The notes beneath the pieces were generated by a model. The model was not told the origin of the DNA and made no database searches. It saw only the letters and a list, made by a program, of their open reading frames with translations. From Paracoccaceae bacterium (GTDB lineage: Bacteria > Pseudomonadota > Alphaproteobacteria > Rhodobacterales > Rhodobacteraceae): 19,957 nucleotides of DNA. The stretch spans positions 1-19,957 of the forward strand of contig CABZJG010000010.1 in the NCBI GenBank assembly GCA_902525995.1, in the 5' to 3' direction. The first letter of the stretch is position 1. Each line of letters starts with the position of its first letter. Shown here piece after piece: positions 13,008 through 19,937 of this stretch. Position numbers and translations under genes: made by a program.

Positions 13008-13013
13008 CAACCC

Positions 13014-13213
13014 ACGGCAGCAAAAAACTGTCGTCGGGATTTGCACCCCGTCTATGAACTCAAGGCGCGCAGACCGTGCCGCTCAGGCGCGGTTTTCTCA
13101 TTTCCGCACTAAGGGGCGGAATCTATGGGTCGGGCGTGTGGGAGCACCTTCGGGTGCGCCGTTTTCCCTTGGGTTCAGCGGTAGTGCAAATCCCGTACGT
13201 CCGGCTCACCACC
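13014..13213 (+). ncRNA. C4-antisense-like structured RNA
   Basis: A protein-free stretch folds into a long two-part stem. Positions 13036-13046 (GGGATTTGCAC) pair perfectly with 13184-13194 (GTGCAAATCCC). Positions 13055-13065 (TGAACTCAAGG) pair with 13167-13177 (CCTTGGGTTCA), eleven pairs with one G-U. Inside are three hairpins: 13074-13092 with a T-run after it, 13102-13121, and 13144-13157 with a TTCG tetraloop. The 3' side GGTAGTGCAAATCC, then GGCTCACCACCA, is tRNA-like and resembles my memory of the C4 antisense RNA family (phages P1/P7, P4 CI RNA; Rfam RF01695), whose relatives are processed by RNase P. The exact ends are not defined by sequence alone. Confidence 0.6.
13074..13096 (+). 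terminator. Terminator-like hairpin inside the structured RNA
   Basis: CCGTGCC, a five-base loop GCTCA, then GGCGCGG (seven pairs, one G-U), followed directly by TTTT and a T-rich stretch. It could end transcription early when the surrounding long stem is not formed, or it may simply be a hairpin of the RNA. Confidence 0.4.
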
Positions 13214-13256
13214 AAAATTTGCACTTTGGCGAGCCGGTTGACTTGAACTCAAGGAG
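13201..13256 (+). promoter_or_regulatory. Leader that mimics the RNA stem and holds the ribosome binding site
   Basis: A hairpin (CCGGCTC 13201-13207 with GAGCCGG 13231-13237; inner CCAAA/TTTGG) displays ATTTGCAC in its loop at 13217-13224. At 13244-13254 stands TGAACTCAAGG, which runs into the Shine-Dalgarno AAGGAG (13251-13256) of the gene at 13264. Both pieces duplicate, in the same order, the 5' strand of the structured RNA. The 3' strand of that RNA could therefore pair with the leader instead and cover the ribosome binding site. Confidence 0.6.
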
Positions 13257-13263
13257 ACCGCTC

Positions 13264-13626
13264 ATGTCAGCGACCAATACCCTTATAACCCGCCGCTCTT
13301 TCGCCGTAAGCGCGGCTACCGCACCCTTGGCTCTATCAGCTACGTCGGCACAGCCAAAGGCCACCCAGTCCATTTCAGACCAAGTCATGCACCATGTGCG
13401 GGCACTGCATGAATTGATGCAGCGTGAGGCGCCAGAAGGTGTTGATACCACCGGTTTTCAGTTCCGCGTGATCAATGGCGAGCTTGCCGCTGACACTGTT
13501 TGGGCCAGCGCACGCGGCGATGATCTCAGTGTCTGGAACATGCGCCCCGCTTGCTTTGACGGATGGAAAAAGCATGGCGACGGTTATGCCCGCGTCAGCA
13601 ACCCGCAAGGGAGCCGTTCAGCATGA
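13264..13626 (+). CDS. Tat-signal phage protein of unknown function (120 aa)
   Basis: Starts MSATNTLITRRSFAVSAATA, a twin-arginine signal (TRRSFAV followed by an Ala/Leu-rich core to about residue 30), then QPKATQSISDQ. The mature part reads VMHHVRALHELMQREAPEGV and GFQFRVINGELAADTVWASA, ending GDGYARVSN. I know this kind of protein from rhodobacterial prophages but no function. The ATG has AAGGAG eight bases upstream, embedded in the antisense-target leader. The end is coupled to the next gene by ATGA. A Tat signal in a replication operon is unexpected; the RR may instead be a degenerate membrane anchor. Confidence 0.75.
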   Translation: MSATNTLITRRSFAVSAATAPLALSATSAQPKATQSISDQVMHHVRALHELMQREAPEGVDTTGFQFRVINGELAADTVWASARGDDLSVWNMRPACFDGWKKHGDGYARVSNPQGSRSA

Positions 13627-13892
13627 GTTTAGACATCGACGCATGGACTGAGCGAGCCGCCATCATGGAATTCGATGGTGGCTTGTCGCGCTTCCAAGCA
13701 GAAACGCTCGCCGCAAAAGCACAAGGATATCAGCGATATGAGTTCATCAACGCAATCCGCGACAGAAATTCTCAACAAGCACGGGATCACGGTTCGGCGC
13801 CAGCACGGGACGCAACGAACGACCTGCCCGGAATGCAGCCCCCATCGGCGCAAAAAGGGCGATCCGTGCCTGAGCGTCAGATTTCTGCCTGA
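13623..13892 (+). CDS. Small protein of unknown function, overlaps the primase zinc-finger gene
   Basis: Starts MSLDIDAWTERAAIMEFDGG, then LSRFQAETLAAKAQGYQRYEF, a segment that looks genuinely coding and is common in alphaproteobacterial phages. The last roughly 50 residues (RDRNSQQARDHG and on) overlap the zinc-finger frame that begins at 13738 and look unconstrained. The functional part is probably the first 40-45 residues. Start overlap is ATGA with the Tat-signal gene. Confidence 0.65.
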   Translation: MSLDIDAWTERAAIMEFDGGLSRFQAETLAAKAQGYQRYEFINAIRDRNSQQARDHGSAPARDATNDLPGMQPPSAQKGRSVPERQISA

Positions 13893-14112
13893 CGGTGTCG
13901 TTTGGCACTGCTGGCATTGCTCATTTGAAGGTGGAGAATACTATGAAACAAGAAAATTCGGTTCAATGGTTGCAAAAGACCCGAAAGCTCGACGGTGCTT
14001 TGCTAGTGCACATGGGCATTCGGGTCGTGGATCATCCAAAACTTGGACAGGCTCTGGCGTTTCCGTATCGTCGCAACGGCGAACCTTACGCCGCCAAGTT
14101 CAGAAAAATTGA
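13738..14112 (+). CDS. Primase zinc-finger protein (gp4-like N-terminal domain)
   Basis: A frame of 124 residues starting MSSSTQSATEILNKHGITVR, with AAGGA ten bases upstream. Cys30/Cys33 (TTCPECS) and Cys58/Cys61 (WHCWHCSFEGG) form the zinc ribbon that gp4/DnaG-type primases use to find template trinucleotides. Useful coding ends about residue 66. The rest overlaps the helicase gene in another frame and looks like shadow. The helicase starts exactly where the finger ends, one frame over. It is therefore either a separate small protein or the front half of a primase-helicase joined by a +1 frameshift. It also overlaps the preceding small gene by 155 bases. Confidence 0.65.
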   Translation: MSSSTQSATEILNKHGITVRRQHGTQRTTCPECSPHRRKKGDPCLSVRFLPDGVVWHCWHCSFEGGEYYETRKFGSMVAKDPKARRCFASAHGHSGRGSSKTWTGSGVSVSSQRRTLRRQVQKN

Positions 14113-15385
14113 AGAGAAAAAGTGGAGTTCAACGCAGAAGGTTTCGCGAGGGCTCTACAATGCCGATGTGCTGGGCGCGCTCTCCGATCAGCCCGTTGTT
14201 ATCACCGAGGGCGAAATGGATTGCCTTACGGTGATCCAATCCGGCTTTGATCGCTGCGTTTCTCTGCCTGACGGGTGGACCGAAAAGGGCAACAAGACCG
14301 AAGCGCTGCTCGACGAGTTGGATCGGCTGAAAGACAGCCCGTATGTGATCGTGGCGGGTGACAACGACCGCGCAGGCGAAAGCCTTCCCAAAGCCGTTGC
14401 CAACCTCCTCAAGGGGCATGATGTCCGCTATGTGGCATGGCCTGAGGGCTGCAAGGACGCCAACGACGTGTTGATGGCGTTTGGTGAGGGTGAGGTCACA
14501 GCCTGCCTCAACAAGGCGAAGCGCATCGATCCTCCAGGCGGTTTCATCACTGCATTTTCGGACCTGCCGCCTCTCTCAGACCGCCGTGTTCTCCGGGCGG
14601 ATAATGATCTCATCAACAAGCGGCTGGCCTTTGAGCTTGGCGCGATGTCTGTGGGCACCGGCACCCCGGGTGCGGGTAAATCCACCTTCACGACGTGGGT
14701 TGCCCATCACGTTTCCAAGCATGAATCTATCCGCGTCGGCTTTCTTTCGTTCGAGACCCACCCGCACCGGACGCGCGATCACCTGTCCCGATTGGCAACC
14801 GGCAAGCCATTCCACGAATTGCATGACGCGGAGCGCAAGACGGCGCTCGCCGATCTCGATCAGCGGTTCCGCATCGTCCATCGCACCTATGACCAAAACG
14901 GTGGTCATGATCTAGCTTGGCTTGAGAGTATGATTTACGCGCTTGCTGTCCGTGATGGCTGCAAACTCATCATCATCGACCCGTGGAACGAACTTGAGCA
15001 TCTGCCCGAACCCGGAGAGAGCCTGACCAACTACATCAACTTCGCATTGCAACAGATTCGACAGTGGGCCGAGGTGCTTGAGGTCCATATCTGCGTCATT
15101 GCGCACCCCAAGAAGATGGACAGCACTCGTGGCAATATCAGGGCCCCTCAGGGGTATGACATCGCCGACAGTGCCGCTTTCGCAAACAAACCCAGCCTTG
15201 GCTTCACCATCCATCAGGAGCAAACCCAAACCGGCGCCAAGTTCATCAAGGTCGTGACGTGGAAGGTGCGCGACACCCAGCTTTACAAGGTGAGCAAGGG
15301 TTACACCGACGCCACCTTCGACACCCACAACATGAGCTATGCCGACATTGATCTGGGCTCTCTGGAAACGGAGAGCCCAGCTTGA
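13943..15385 (+). CDS. TOPRIM-domain primase-helicase (T7 gp4-like)
   Basis: A 480-residue replication enzyme. A TOPRIM domain (about 80-190) shows Glu89/Glu91 in VVITEGEMD and the DND at 140-142 (VIVAGDNDRAG). The RecA-like helicase core follows, with Walker A GTGTPGAGKST (238-248), Glu271 in FLSFETHP, Walker B LIIIDPW (Asp346) and the His motif VIAHPKK (about 385-391). It should unwind DNA at the fork. The ATG at 13943 has GGAG six bases upstream; a GTG at 13895 lacks any site. It has no zinc finger of its own, much like the T7 gp4B short form; the finger lies just upstream in another frame. The frame ends overlapping the next gene's TTG start. Confidence 0.9.
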   Translation: MKQENSVQWLQKTRKLDGALLVHMGIRVVDHPKLGQALAFPYRRNGEPYAAKFRKIEEKKWSSTQKVSRGLYNADVLGALSDQPVVITEGEMDCLTVIQSGFDRCVSLPDGWTEKGNKTEALLDELDRLKDSPYVIVAGDNDRAGESLPKAVANLLKGHDVRYVAWPEGCKDANDVLMAFGEGEVTACLNKAKRIDPPGGFITAFSDLPPLSDRRVLRADNDLINKRLAFELGAMSVGTGTPGAGKSTFTTWVAHHVSKHESIRVGFLSFETHPHRTRDHLSRLATGKPFHELHDAERKTALADLDQRFRIVHRTYDQNGGHDLAWLESMIYALAVRDGCKLIIIDPWNELEHLPEPGESLTNYINFALQQIRQWAEVLEVHICVIAHPKKMDSTRGNIRAPQGYDIADSAAFANKPSLGFTIHQEQTQTGAKFIKVVTWKVRDTQLYKVSKGYTDATFDTHNMSYADIDLGSLETESPA

Positions 15386-15723
15386 ACAAGCAAACCCGGC
15401 ATAACCGCGGGAGCCACCCGATCAGGAAAGGCGAGTTTGACGACACGCTGACCTCGGTAAAGGACTGCCGGGACTTATGGGCTGCCAAGCTGCTGGCCTA
15501 TATGCACGACGCTCTCCAACCACACCGCACAGGTGTGAACCTGCACCCAAAGGTGGCTCAAGGTTGGTTCGGCACATTTGATTTTCGAGAAACCTGTGAG
15601 TGCGCAGGCCTCCTGCCTGAGGAGGTGATGCGTGCTTATGAGGCCCGGCTGGCCCTCACCAAAGAAGGGCGCTGGGACGAGGCCCTTGACGGGATCGTGC
15701 AGAAGGGAAGGCACACGAAATGA
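15382..15723 (+). CDS. Phage protein of unknown function (113 aa)
   Basis: Starts at TTG overlapping the helicase stop (TTGA), with GGAG seven bases upstream; reads MNKQTRHNRGSHPIRKGEFD. The body is helical and Trp/His-rich (GVNLHPKVAQGWFGTFDF, CAGLLPEEVMRAY). The FRETCECAGLLPEEV part looks like a small DNA-binding or regulatory helix pair, but I cannot name a family. Confidence 0.65.
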   Translation: MNKQTRHNRGSHPIRKGEFDDTLTSVKDCRDLWAAKLLAYMHDALQPHRTGVNLHPKVAQGWFGTFDFRETCECAGLLPEEVMRAYEARLALTKEGRWDEALDGIVQKGRHTK

Positions 15724-15935
15724 AACGCACCCCATTTGGCAATGTCGCGGCCAGCTTGTCGCCCAAGAACCGGGAGGGTGCGATCATTCTATCGCATGAC
15801 GCCGCTCGGCACCTGCGGGCGCATCTGCAATGGATGCGCGGCGATAAGGTCTGCAAGGACATCGCCCAAGCCCTCAAATGGGTGGAAGAGAACACCAGCG
15901 AAGAAATCCAAGCCTATGCGGAGCGAGCGAAATGA
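15720..15935 (+). CDS. Small protein of unknown function (71 aa)
   Basis: Starts MKRTPFGNVAASLSPKNREG, with ATGA overlap to the preceding gene. Then HLRAHLQWMRGDKVCKDIAQ and an acidic helical end. It could be a small helix-turn-helix, but there is no firm motif. Coupled by ATGA to the next gene. Confidence 0.65.
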   Translation: MKRTPFGNVAASLSPKNREGAIILSHDAARHLRAHLQWMRGDKVCKDIAQALKWVEENTSEEIQAYAERAK

Positions 15936-16162
15936 GAGGCCAGCCCCGCATAAGCCCGATCTACAACCTTGGCCCCAAGCCTGCGCCCGATCCTGACCGC
16001 GCCTTTGCCCGCATATGGCGATGGTGCCGCGATCTCTGGGTGCTGAATGGAACCATCGTCGTCAAACCCAACGAATTACCCGACCACCTGAGGCAGCCAA
16101 TGGTGGATTGGGCCAACGATAATTACGGAGAGCAGAAGAATGGGGCAGAAAAACACCGCTGA
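15932..16162 (+). CDS. Small protein of unknown function (76 aa)
   Basis: ATG at 15932 lies in the preceding stop (ATGA). The product starts MRGQPRISPIYNLGPKPAPD, contains RAFARIWRWCRDLWVLNGTI and ends NGAEKHR. It is Trp-rich and basic. Not recognised. It overlaps the next gene by 23 bases. Confidence 0.65.
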   Translation: MRGQPRISPIYNLGPKPAPDPDRAFARIWRWCRDLWVLNGTIVVKPNELPDHLRQPMVDWANDNYGEQKNGAEKHR

Positions 16163-16814
16163 AAAAGCGGCTAAGGCATTTCAGGATCGCTTGCGACAAG
16201 GTGGACAGCGCATTCGGATCACCGGCCGCGCCGACATTTACGAGCGCCGGGGGGCGCAGCTTGAGCAGATCAACGACTATGGCAGCCAGGTCAAAACCCG
16301 CGCCTTGCTCTCGAACCGGATCAGGATCAGCGATTTCCTTCGGGGTGTGGGCAACGTCTATGGTGCCTCGGTTGAAGAAGTGCGCATCGGTCCATCGGGG
16401 GAGTTCCTTCCCGAGGTAGTTGATGGCGGGCAATGCGCGTCTGGTGGCATCACTCCCCACCTCGTCGCCGTCGGCCAGCGCGTGCGGATTGCCCAGACTG
16501 CTTTGGGCGAAATGCCCTGCCTACGCCACCGTGTAAAATCGGAAATGGGTGTGGGTCCGCACCGAACCCTGTCTTACCGAGAACTAATCGACGCCGTGTG
16601 TGTCAAGGGTGCCGATCTAACCGAAGTGGCTTTGATGTTCGGATGGTATGTTCGCCGCACCCAAAAGGACGGCACGGAGAAAACCTCGATCCCAAAGCAA
16701 CAATCCCAGAAGCTTAAAGCGGCTCTCGTTGATGGGTTGGAGGTCATTGAGGCGGCGTGGTCCGAGGCCAATATCGACATCAGCCGCATTGTCGGCGGTT
16801 TGGAGGTGGGATGA
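16140..16814 (+). CDS. Last complete gene of the right operon, unknown function (224 aa)
   Basis: Starts MGQKNTAEKAAKAFQDRLRQ, with GGAGAGCAG upstream. The C-terminal part reads RTLSYRELIDAVCVKGADLTEVALMFGW, which looks like a helix-turn-helix, followed by a basic segment and a helix ending ISRIVGGLEVG. In lambdoid layouts this slot holds the late antiterminator Q, and an HTH-bearing basic protein would suit that. I see no specific Q-family motif, so the role is inference from position only. Confidence 0.6.
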   Translation: MGQKNTAEKAAKAFQDRLRQGGQRIRITGRADIYERRGAQLEQINDYGSQVKTRALLSNRIRISDFLRGVGNVYGASVEEVRIGPSGEFLPEVVDGGQCASGGITPHLVAVGQRVRIAQTALGEMPCLRHRVKSEMGVGPHRTLSYRELIDAVCVKGADLTEVALMFGWYVRRTQKDGTEKTSIPKQQSQKLKAALVDGLEVIEAAWSEANIDISRIVGGLEVG

Positions 16815-16867
16815 CCGTCTGGAACAAGTATGTCGAGCGGGCCAACCGAAATATGTTCGGAATATGA
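16811..16867 (+). pseudogene. Truncated gene (18 codons) at the edge of the prophage
   Basis: ATG in an ATGA overlap with the preceding stop opens MTVWNKYVERANRNMFGI and ends at TGA. The first fourteen residues look like a normal phage gene start. The base composition turns AT-rich just after, so the gene was probably cut by an insertion or deletion near 16855-16860. A GTTC tetranucleotide (16855-16858), a known type of target for IS91-like elements, lies at the break. Confidence 0.4.
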
Positions 16868-17619
16868 GCCCCCAAGGAAAAGCGAATCAAATAAAACGGT
16901 TCGAGAGTGATGTGTGAAACTATTTTCAAGAAAATTCAAAAAATTGCTCGCCGCTTAATCATTGAAATGACTCAATAAATTGAAACCCCACATATAGCGT
17001 GAAAGACATCTCCAACTGCAAGTAGTTGACAAAAGGAGTCCTTTGCCCTCAAAAAGTATCTAAGCTGGAACTGTGCCCATCGTGAAGATCGGGCGCTTTT
17101 GTCGTTCTAGGGAGGGCTTAAATATGTAAAAGCACGATTATTGCAGCCACTGGTTTGGGAGCAAGAGCATATTAGCAAAGCGCCGAATATCGGGCCCGTG
17201 TCTGAACGAAACCGCCATGCGCTTCCCACCTTAAAACCTCTCTGAGGGATATGGGTTGATACTAAAGGAATGGAGATGAAGCGGCAAGTTCTACGCTCGA
17301 ACTTACGGGTCAACGGGGCCTTGTTGCACAGATTCTCGCATCGACGAATTGCTACCATGGCACTATCAGACTATGATCAATGCACAGAAAGCCGACGCAG
17401 CAACTAAAAACGCCGCTAGATCTTCACAAGCCTTGATGTTTACCATAGGGGGAATATTGGGATGGATTTAAATGCAGAATGGGGGGATGGACGAAGCCGC
17501 TTGCGCGGCATTGGCGTATGTTGCTGGTACTGATCCGCATCTGATTGGCCGGCGTGTTTTGCGATCTGGCTGATCTGTTTGATGATTGAAGTTTGTCAAT
17601 CTGATAACAGGAGGATCTC
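16868..17619. other. Intergenic stretch between prophage and insertion element
   Basis: No convincing gene is present. The first 130 bases are AT-rich. A hairpin with a T-run lies at 17075-17100. Around 17319-17345 the text GGGCCTTGTTGCACAGATTC resembles the ends of IS5-type elements, which suggests a remnant. A perfect -35 TTGACA at 17026-17031 has no good -10. Frames on both strands here read as unconstrained sequence. Confidence 0.5.
17075..17100 (+). terminator. Possible intrinsic terminator
   Basis: GCCCATC, loop GTGAA, then GAT-C-GGGC (one bulged C), closed by GCTTTT. The stem is short but GC-capped. It could end the right early operon or belong to whatever mobile sequence was inserted here. 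Confidence 0.4.
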
Positions 17620-18507
17620 ATGAACGAGAAGAAGACCACCCCGTTGCGCGAGCGGATGATCGAAGATATGCGCATTCGTGGAATGTCCCCAAAGACCCAG
17701 CAAGCCCATATTAGAGCGGTCAGATACTTTGCCGAGTTCATCGAGCGCTCGCCTGATACGGCGACACCGGATGACTTGCGTGCATACCAACTTCATATGG
17801 CCGACACGGGGGTTTCGACCGGCGTGTTTAACGCGAGGATCGTCTCTCTGCGGTTCTTCTTCGGCATGACCTGCGGAAAGGAAGAGATGAAGCGATACAT
17901 GCAGTTTCGGCGTAAGCCGAAGAAGCTACCCGTTGTCCTGAGCGTCAAAGAGGTTGGCGACCTATTGGCGGCGGTTCCTGGTCCAGGGCTGAAGTATCGT
18001 GCGGCCTTGGGGATCAGCTACGGGGCGGGTTTGCGTGCATCCGAAGTCTGCAACCTCAAGGTCTGCGATATTGACAGCGACCGCATGCTGATCCATGTTG
18101 ACGATGGCAAGAACAGCAAAGACCGAAAGGCCATGTTGTCACCCGCCCTGCTGGATTTACTGCGCGATTATTGGCGAGAAGCGCGGCCAGAAGGATGGCT
18201 GTTTCCGGGCAAGCCCAAGATTATGGCTTTGTCACCGCGTCAGCTGAACCGCGCGTTCACATCGGCCAAGCACATGGCCGGGATCAATAAGCCTGCCACA
18301 CTACACACCCTGCGCCACAGCTTTGCAACGCACCTGCTTGAGGCTGGAACGGACGTGCGGGTGATCCAAGTGCTATTGGGGCATTCCAAACTCAGCACTA
18401 CGGCGCGCTACACCCATGTCGCAACCAAGACCATTCGCGGCACCGTCAGCCCATATGAGATGTTGGAGAGGTTGCAAGATCATACCGTCAGGCGAGGATT
18501 GGAATAG
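17620..18507 (+). CDS. Tyrosine recombinase of the IS91-type element
   Basis: A 295-residue XerC/D-like site-specific recombinase. The N-terminal SAM-like domain covers about 5-90. The catalytic set is complete: Arg139 (YGAGLRASEV), Lys164 (DGKNSKD), His229 and Arg232 (LHTLRHSFATH), His255 (LLGHSKL) and nucleophile Tyr264 (ARYTHV). The ATG has AGGAGG six bases upstream. It precedes an IS91-type transposase and so is more likely an accessory gene of that element than the phage integrase, although a displaced phage integrase cannot be fully excluded. Confidence 0.9.
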   Translation: MNEKKTTPLRERMIEDMRIRGMSPKTQQAHIRAVRYFAEFIERSPDTATPDDLRAYQLHMADTGVSTGVFNARIVSLRFFFGMTCGKEEMKRYMQFRRKPKKLPVVLSVKEVGDLLAAVPGPGLKYRAALGISYGAGLRASEVCNLKVCDIDSDRMLIHVDDGKNSKDRKAMLSPALLDLLRDYWREARPEGWLFPGKPKIMALSPRQLNRAFTSAKHMAGINKPATLHTLRHSFATHLLEAGTDVRVIQVLLGHSKLSTTARYTHVATKTIRGTVSPYEMLERLQDHTVRRGLE

Positions 18508-18519
18508 CGTCTCGGGCAG

Positions 18520-19719
18520 TTGCCGCGCCCACGGTTGGAGATCGCAGATATCTTTCGCAAGCATGGTCCTGCATATCGGCGGGCCAACGCCGGGCATATC
18601 AGCCTCGGCCAACTCAAAGTGATGTCAGCGATTGAAGCCTGCCGAACCGAAGCTCTCGGCGGGCATGTAGCCAGCTGTGCCAAATGCGGCCACCATCATA
18701 TCGCGTACAACAGCTGCAAGAACCGGCACTGCCCAAAATGCCAGGGGCCTGCCGCGCGCGATTGGATGGAAGCGCGCGCCGAAGATTTGCTGCCCGTAGA
18801 GTACTTCCACATCGTCTTCACGATGCCAGCCGAGATCGCCCGCATCGCCTATTGGAACCAGAAGGTGGTCTACGGTCTGCTGTTCCGCGCATCAGCGCAA
18901 ACCGTGAGGACCATCGCCGCCGATCCCAAACGCCTTGGAGCGAAGGTCGGTATGACCAGTGTCCTACACACCTGGGGATCGGCGCTGACACACCATCCGC
19001 ACATCCATATGATCGTGCCGGGCGGTGGCCTTTCACCCGAAGGCACAAGTTGGCTCGCCTGCAGGCCGGGGTTCTTTTTACATGTGCGCGTGTTGGCACG
19101 ACTGTTCCGCCGCCTATTTTTGGATGGGCTCACAGACTTGCACCGCACAGGCCAGCTCGCCTTCTTTGGCAACCTCGATCACTTAGCACAGGCGGATACC
19201 TTCGCTCAATGGCTTGCCCCGTTCCGCAAAACTGAATGGGTGGTCTATGCCAAAGCACCATTTGGCGGTCCCAAGCAAGTGTTGGCCTATCTGAGCCGCT
19301 ACACCCATCGGGTCGCAATCTCAAACCAGCGCCTTGTCAGCGCCAACGAGGACTTCGTGGCTTTCCGTTGGAAAGACTATCGCATCAAACGTGGTGACCG
19401 GCAAAAGATCATGCGCCTGGCTACGCCTGAGTTCATCCGCCGCTTCCTGATCCACGTTCTGCCCGATGGCTTCCACCGCATCCGCCACTACGGCCTCCTG
19501 GCCAGCTCGGTACGCAAAACAAGCATCACAAAGATCCGATCTTTGCTCGGTGTCCAACGCGCCGAACAAACCGCTGAACCAGAGTTATTGCACGAGATCG
19601 CTCCGCTAACTTCACGCGAACCATGCCCGTGCTGCGGCGGTCTCATGCGTATCATCGAAGTATTCCGGCGAGGGCAAAAACCGATGTCGCGTGCACCACC
19701 AAGGGAGCAGGCTGCATGA
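18520..19719 (+). CDS. IS91-family transposase
   Basis: A 399-residue rolling-circle transposase, the usual length for the family. The N-terminal zinc-binding part reads GHVASCAKCGHHHIAYNSCK, then NRHCPKCQG. The HUH metal site is HHPHIHMIVPGGGL, and the catalytic Tyr region is VLAYLSRYTHRVAISNQRL. A second Cys cluster, PCPCCGG, lies near the C-terminus. The start is TTG. It nicks one DNA strand at the element's origin end and copies it to a target. The frame appears intact, so the element may still be active. Confidence 0.93.
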   Translation: MPRPRLEIADIFRKHGPAYRRANAGHISLGQLKVMSAIEACRTEALGGHVASCAKCGHHHIAYNSCKNRHCPKCQGPAARDWMEARAEDLLPVEYFHIVFTMPAEIARIAYWNQKVVYGLLFRASAQTVRTIAADPKRLGAKVGMTSVLHTWGSALTHHPHIHMIVPGGGLSPEGTSWLACRPGFFLHVRVLARLFRRLFLDGLTDLHRTGQLAFFGNLDHLAQADTFAQWLAPFRKTEWVVYAKAPFGGPKQVLAYLSRYTHRVAISNQRLVSANEDFVAFRWKDYRIKRGDRQKIMRLATPEFIRRFLIHVLPDGFHRIRHYGLLASSVRKTSITKIRSLLGVQRAEQTAEPELLHEIAPLTSREPCPCCGGLMRIIEVFRRGQKPMSRAPPREQAA

Positions 19720-19844
19720 CACGATGCCAGTCCAATCAATCCAACGCGCACCGGTTGCTGCTTGTTCACCGGTCCAAGCCTGCTGCGCCGATTATCACAG
19801 ATGATCGTTCCAAATGCTTAGAGCTACCCCACATGACGACCCAG

Positions 19845-19860
19845 TCCCCGAAAAAGGGGA
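19845..19860 (+). repeat. Small hairpin after the transposase gene
   Basis: TCCCC, GAAAAA, GGGGA: five pairs around a six-base loop. Subterminal hairpins are usual near the origin end of IS91-type elements, but this one could equally be chance or a weak terminator. Confidence 0.3.
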
Positions 19861-19937
19861 GGAGCATGAAGGCAAAGAACGCACATAACCCGGACAACGG
19901 TGCACCGCTTGCAGCGCCGCTAACAACGCCAACCACT

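Noticed and set aside
13036..13213. A tRNA or tmRNA, because of the GTGCAAATCCC arm and the CACCACCA end
   Set aside because: No acceptor stem, D-arm or anticodon arm can be built, and the T-loop lacks TTC. The long nested stem fits a C4-type RNA better.
12520..13263. The open frame that joins on to the Tat-signal gene and would give a 368-residue protein
   Set aside because: It runs across the end of the initiator gene, the antisense of the SWIM gene and the structured RNA. The strong ribosome binding site and signal peptide start at 13264.
13895..13942. GTG at 13895 as the helicase start
   Set aside because: No ribosome binding site stands before it, and the added residues are a shadow of the zinc-finger frame. 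ATG at 13943 has GGAG at the right distance.
17026..17062. A late promoter starting from the perfect TTGACA
   Set aside because: No acceptable -10 lies 16-18 bases downstream; TATCTA is 25 bases away.
17107..17358. A minus-strand frame of 83 residues before the recombinase
   Set aside because: Cys- and Arg-rich with no conserved look and no ribosome binding site; it overlaps the putative IS-end remnant.
17424..17741. A minus-strand frame overlapping the recombinase start
   Set aside because: It is mostly antisense to the recombinase gene and its ribosome binding site region.
17620..18507. Tyrosine recombinase as the phage integrase with a nearby attachment site
   Set aside because: It is paired with the IS91-type transposase 12 bases away, and no phage excisionase or attachment repeat could be seen.
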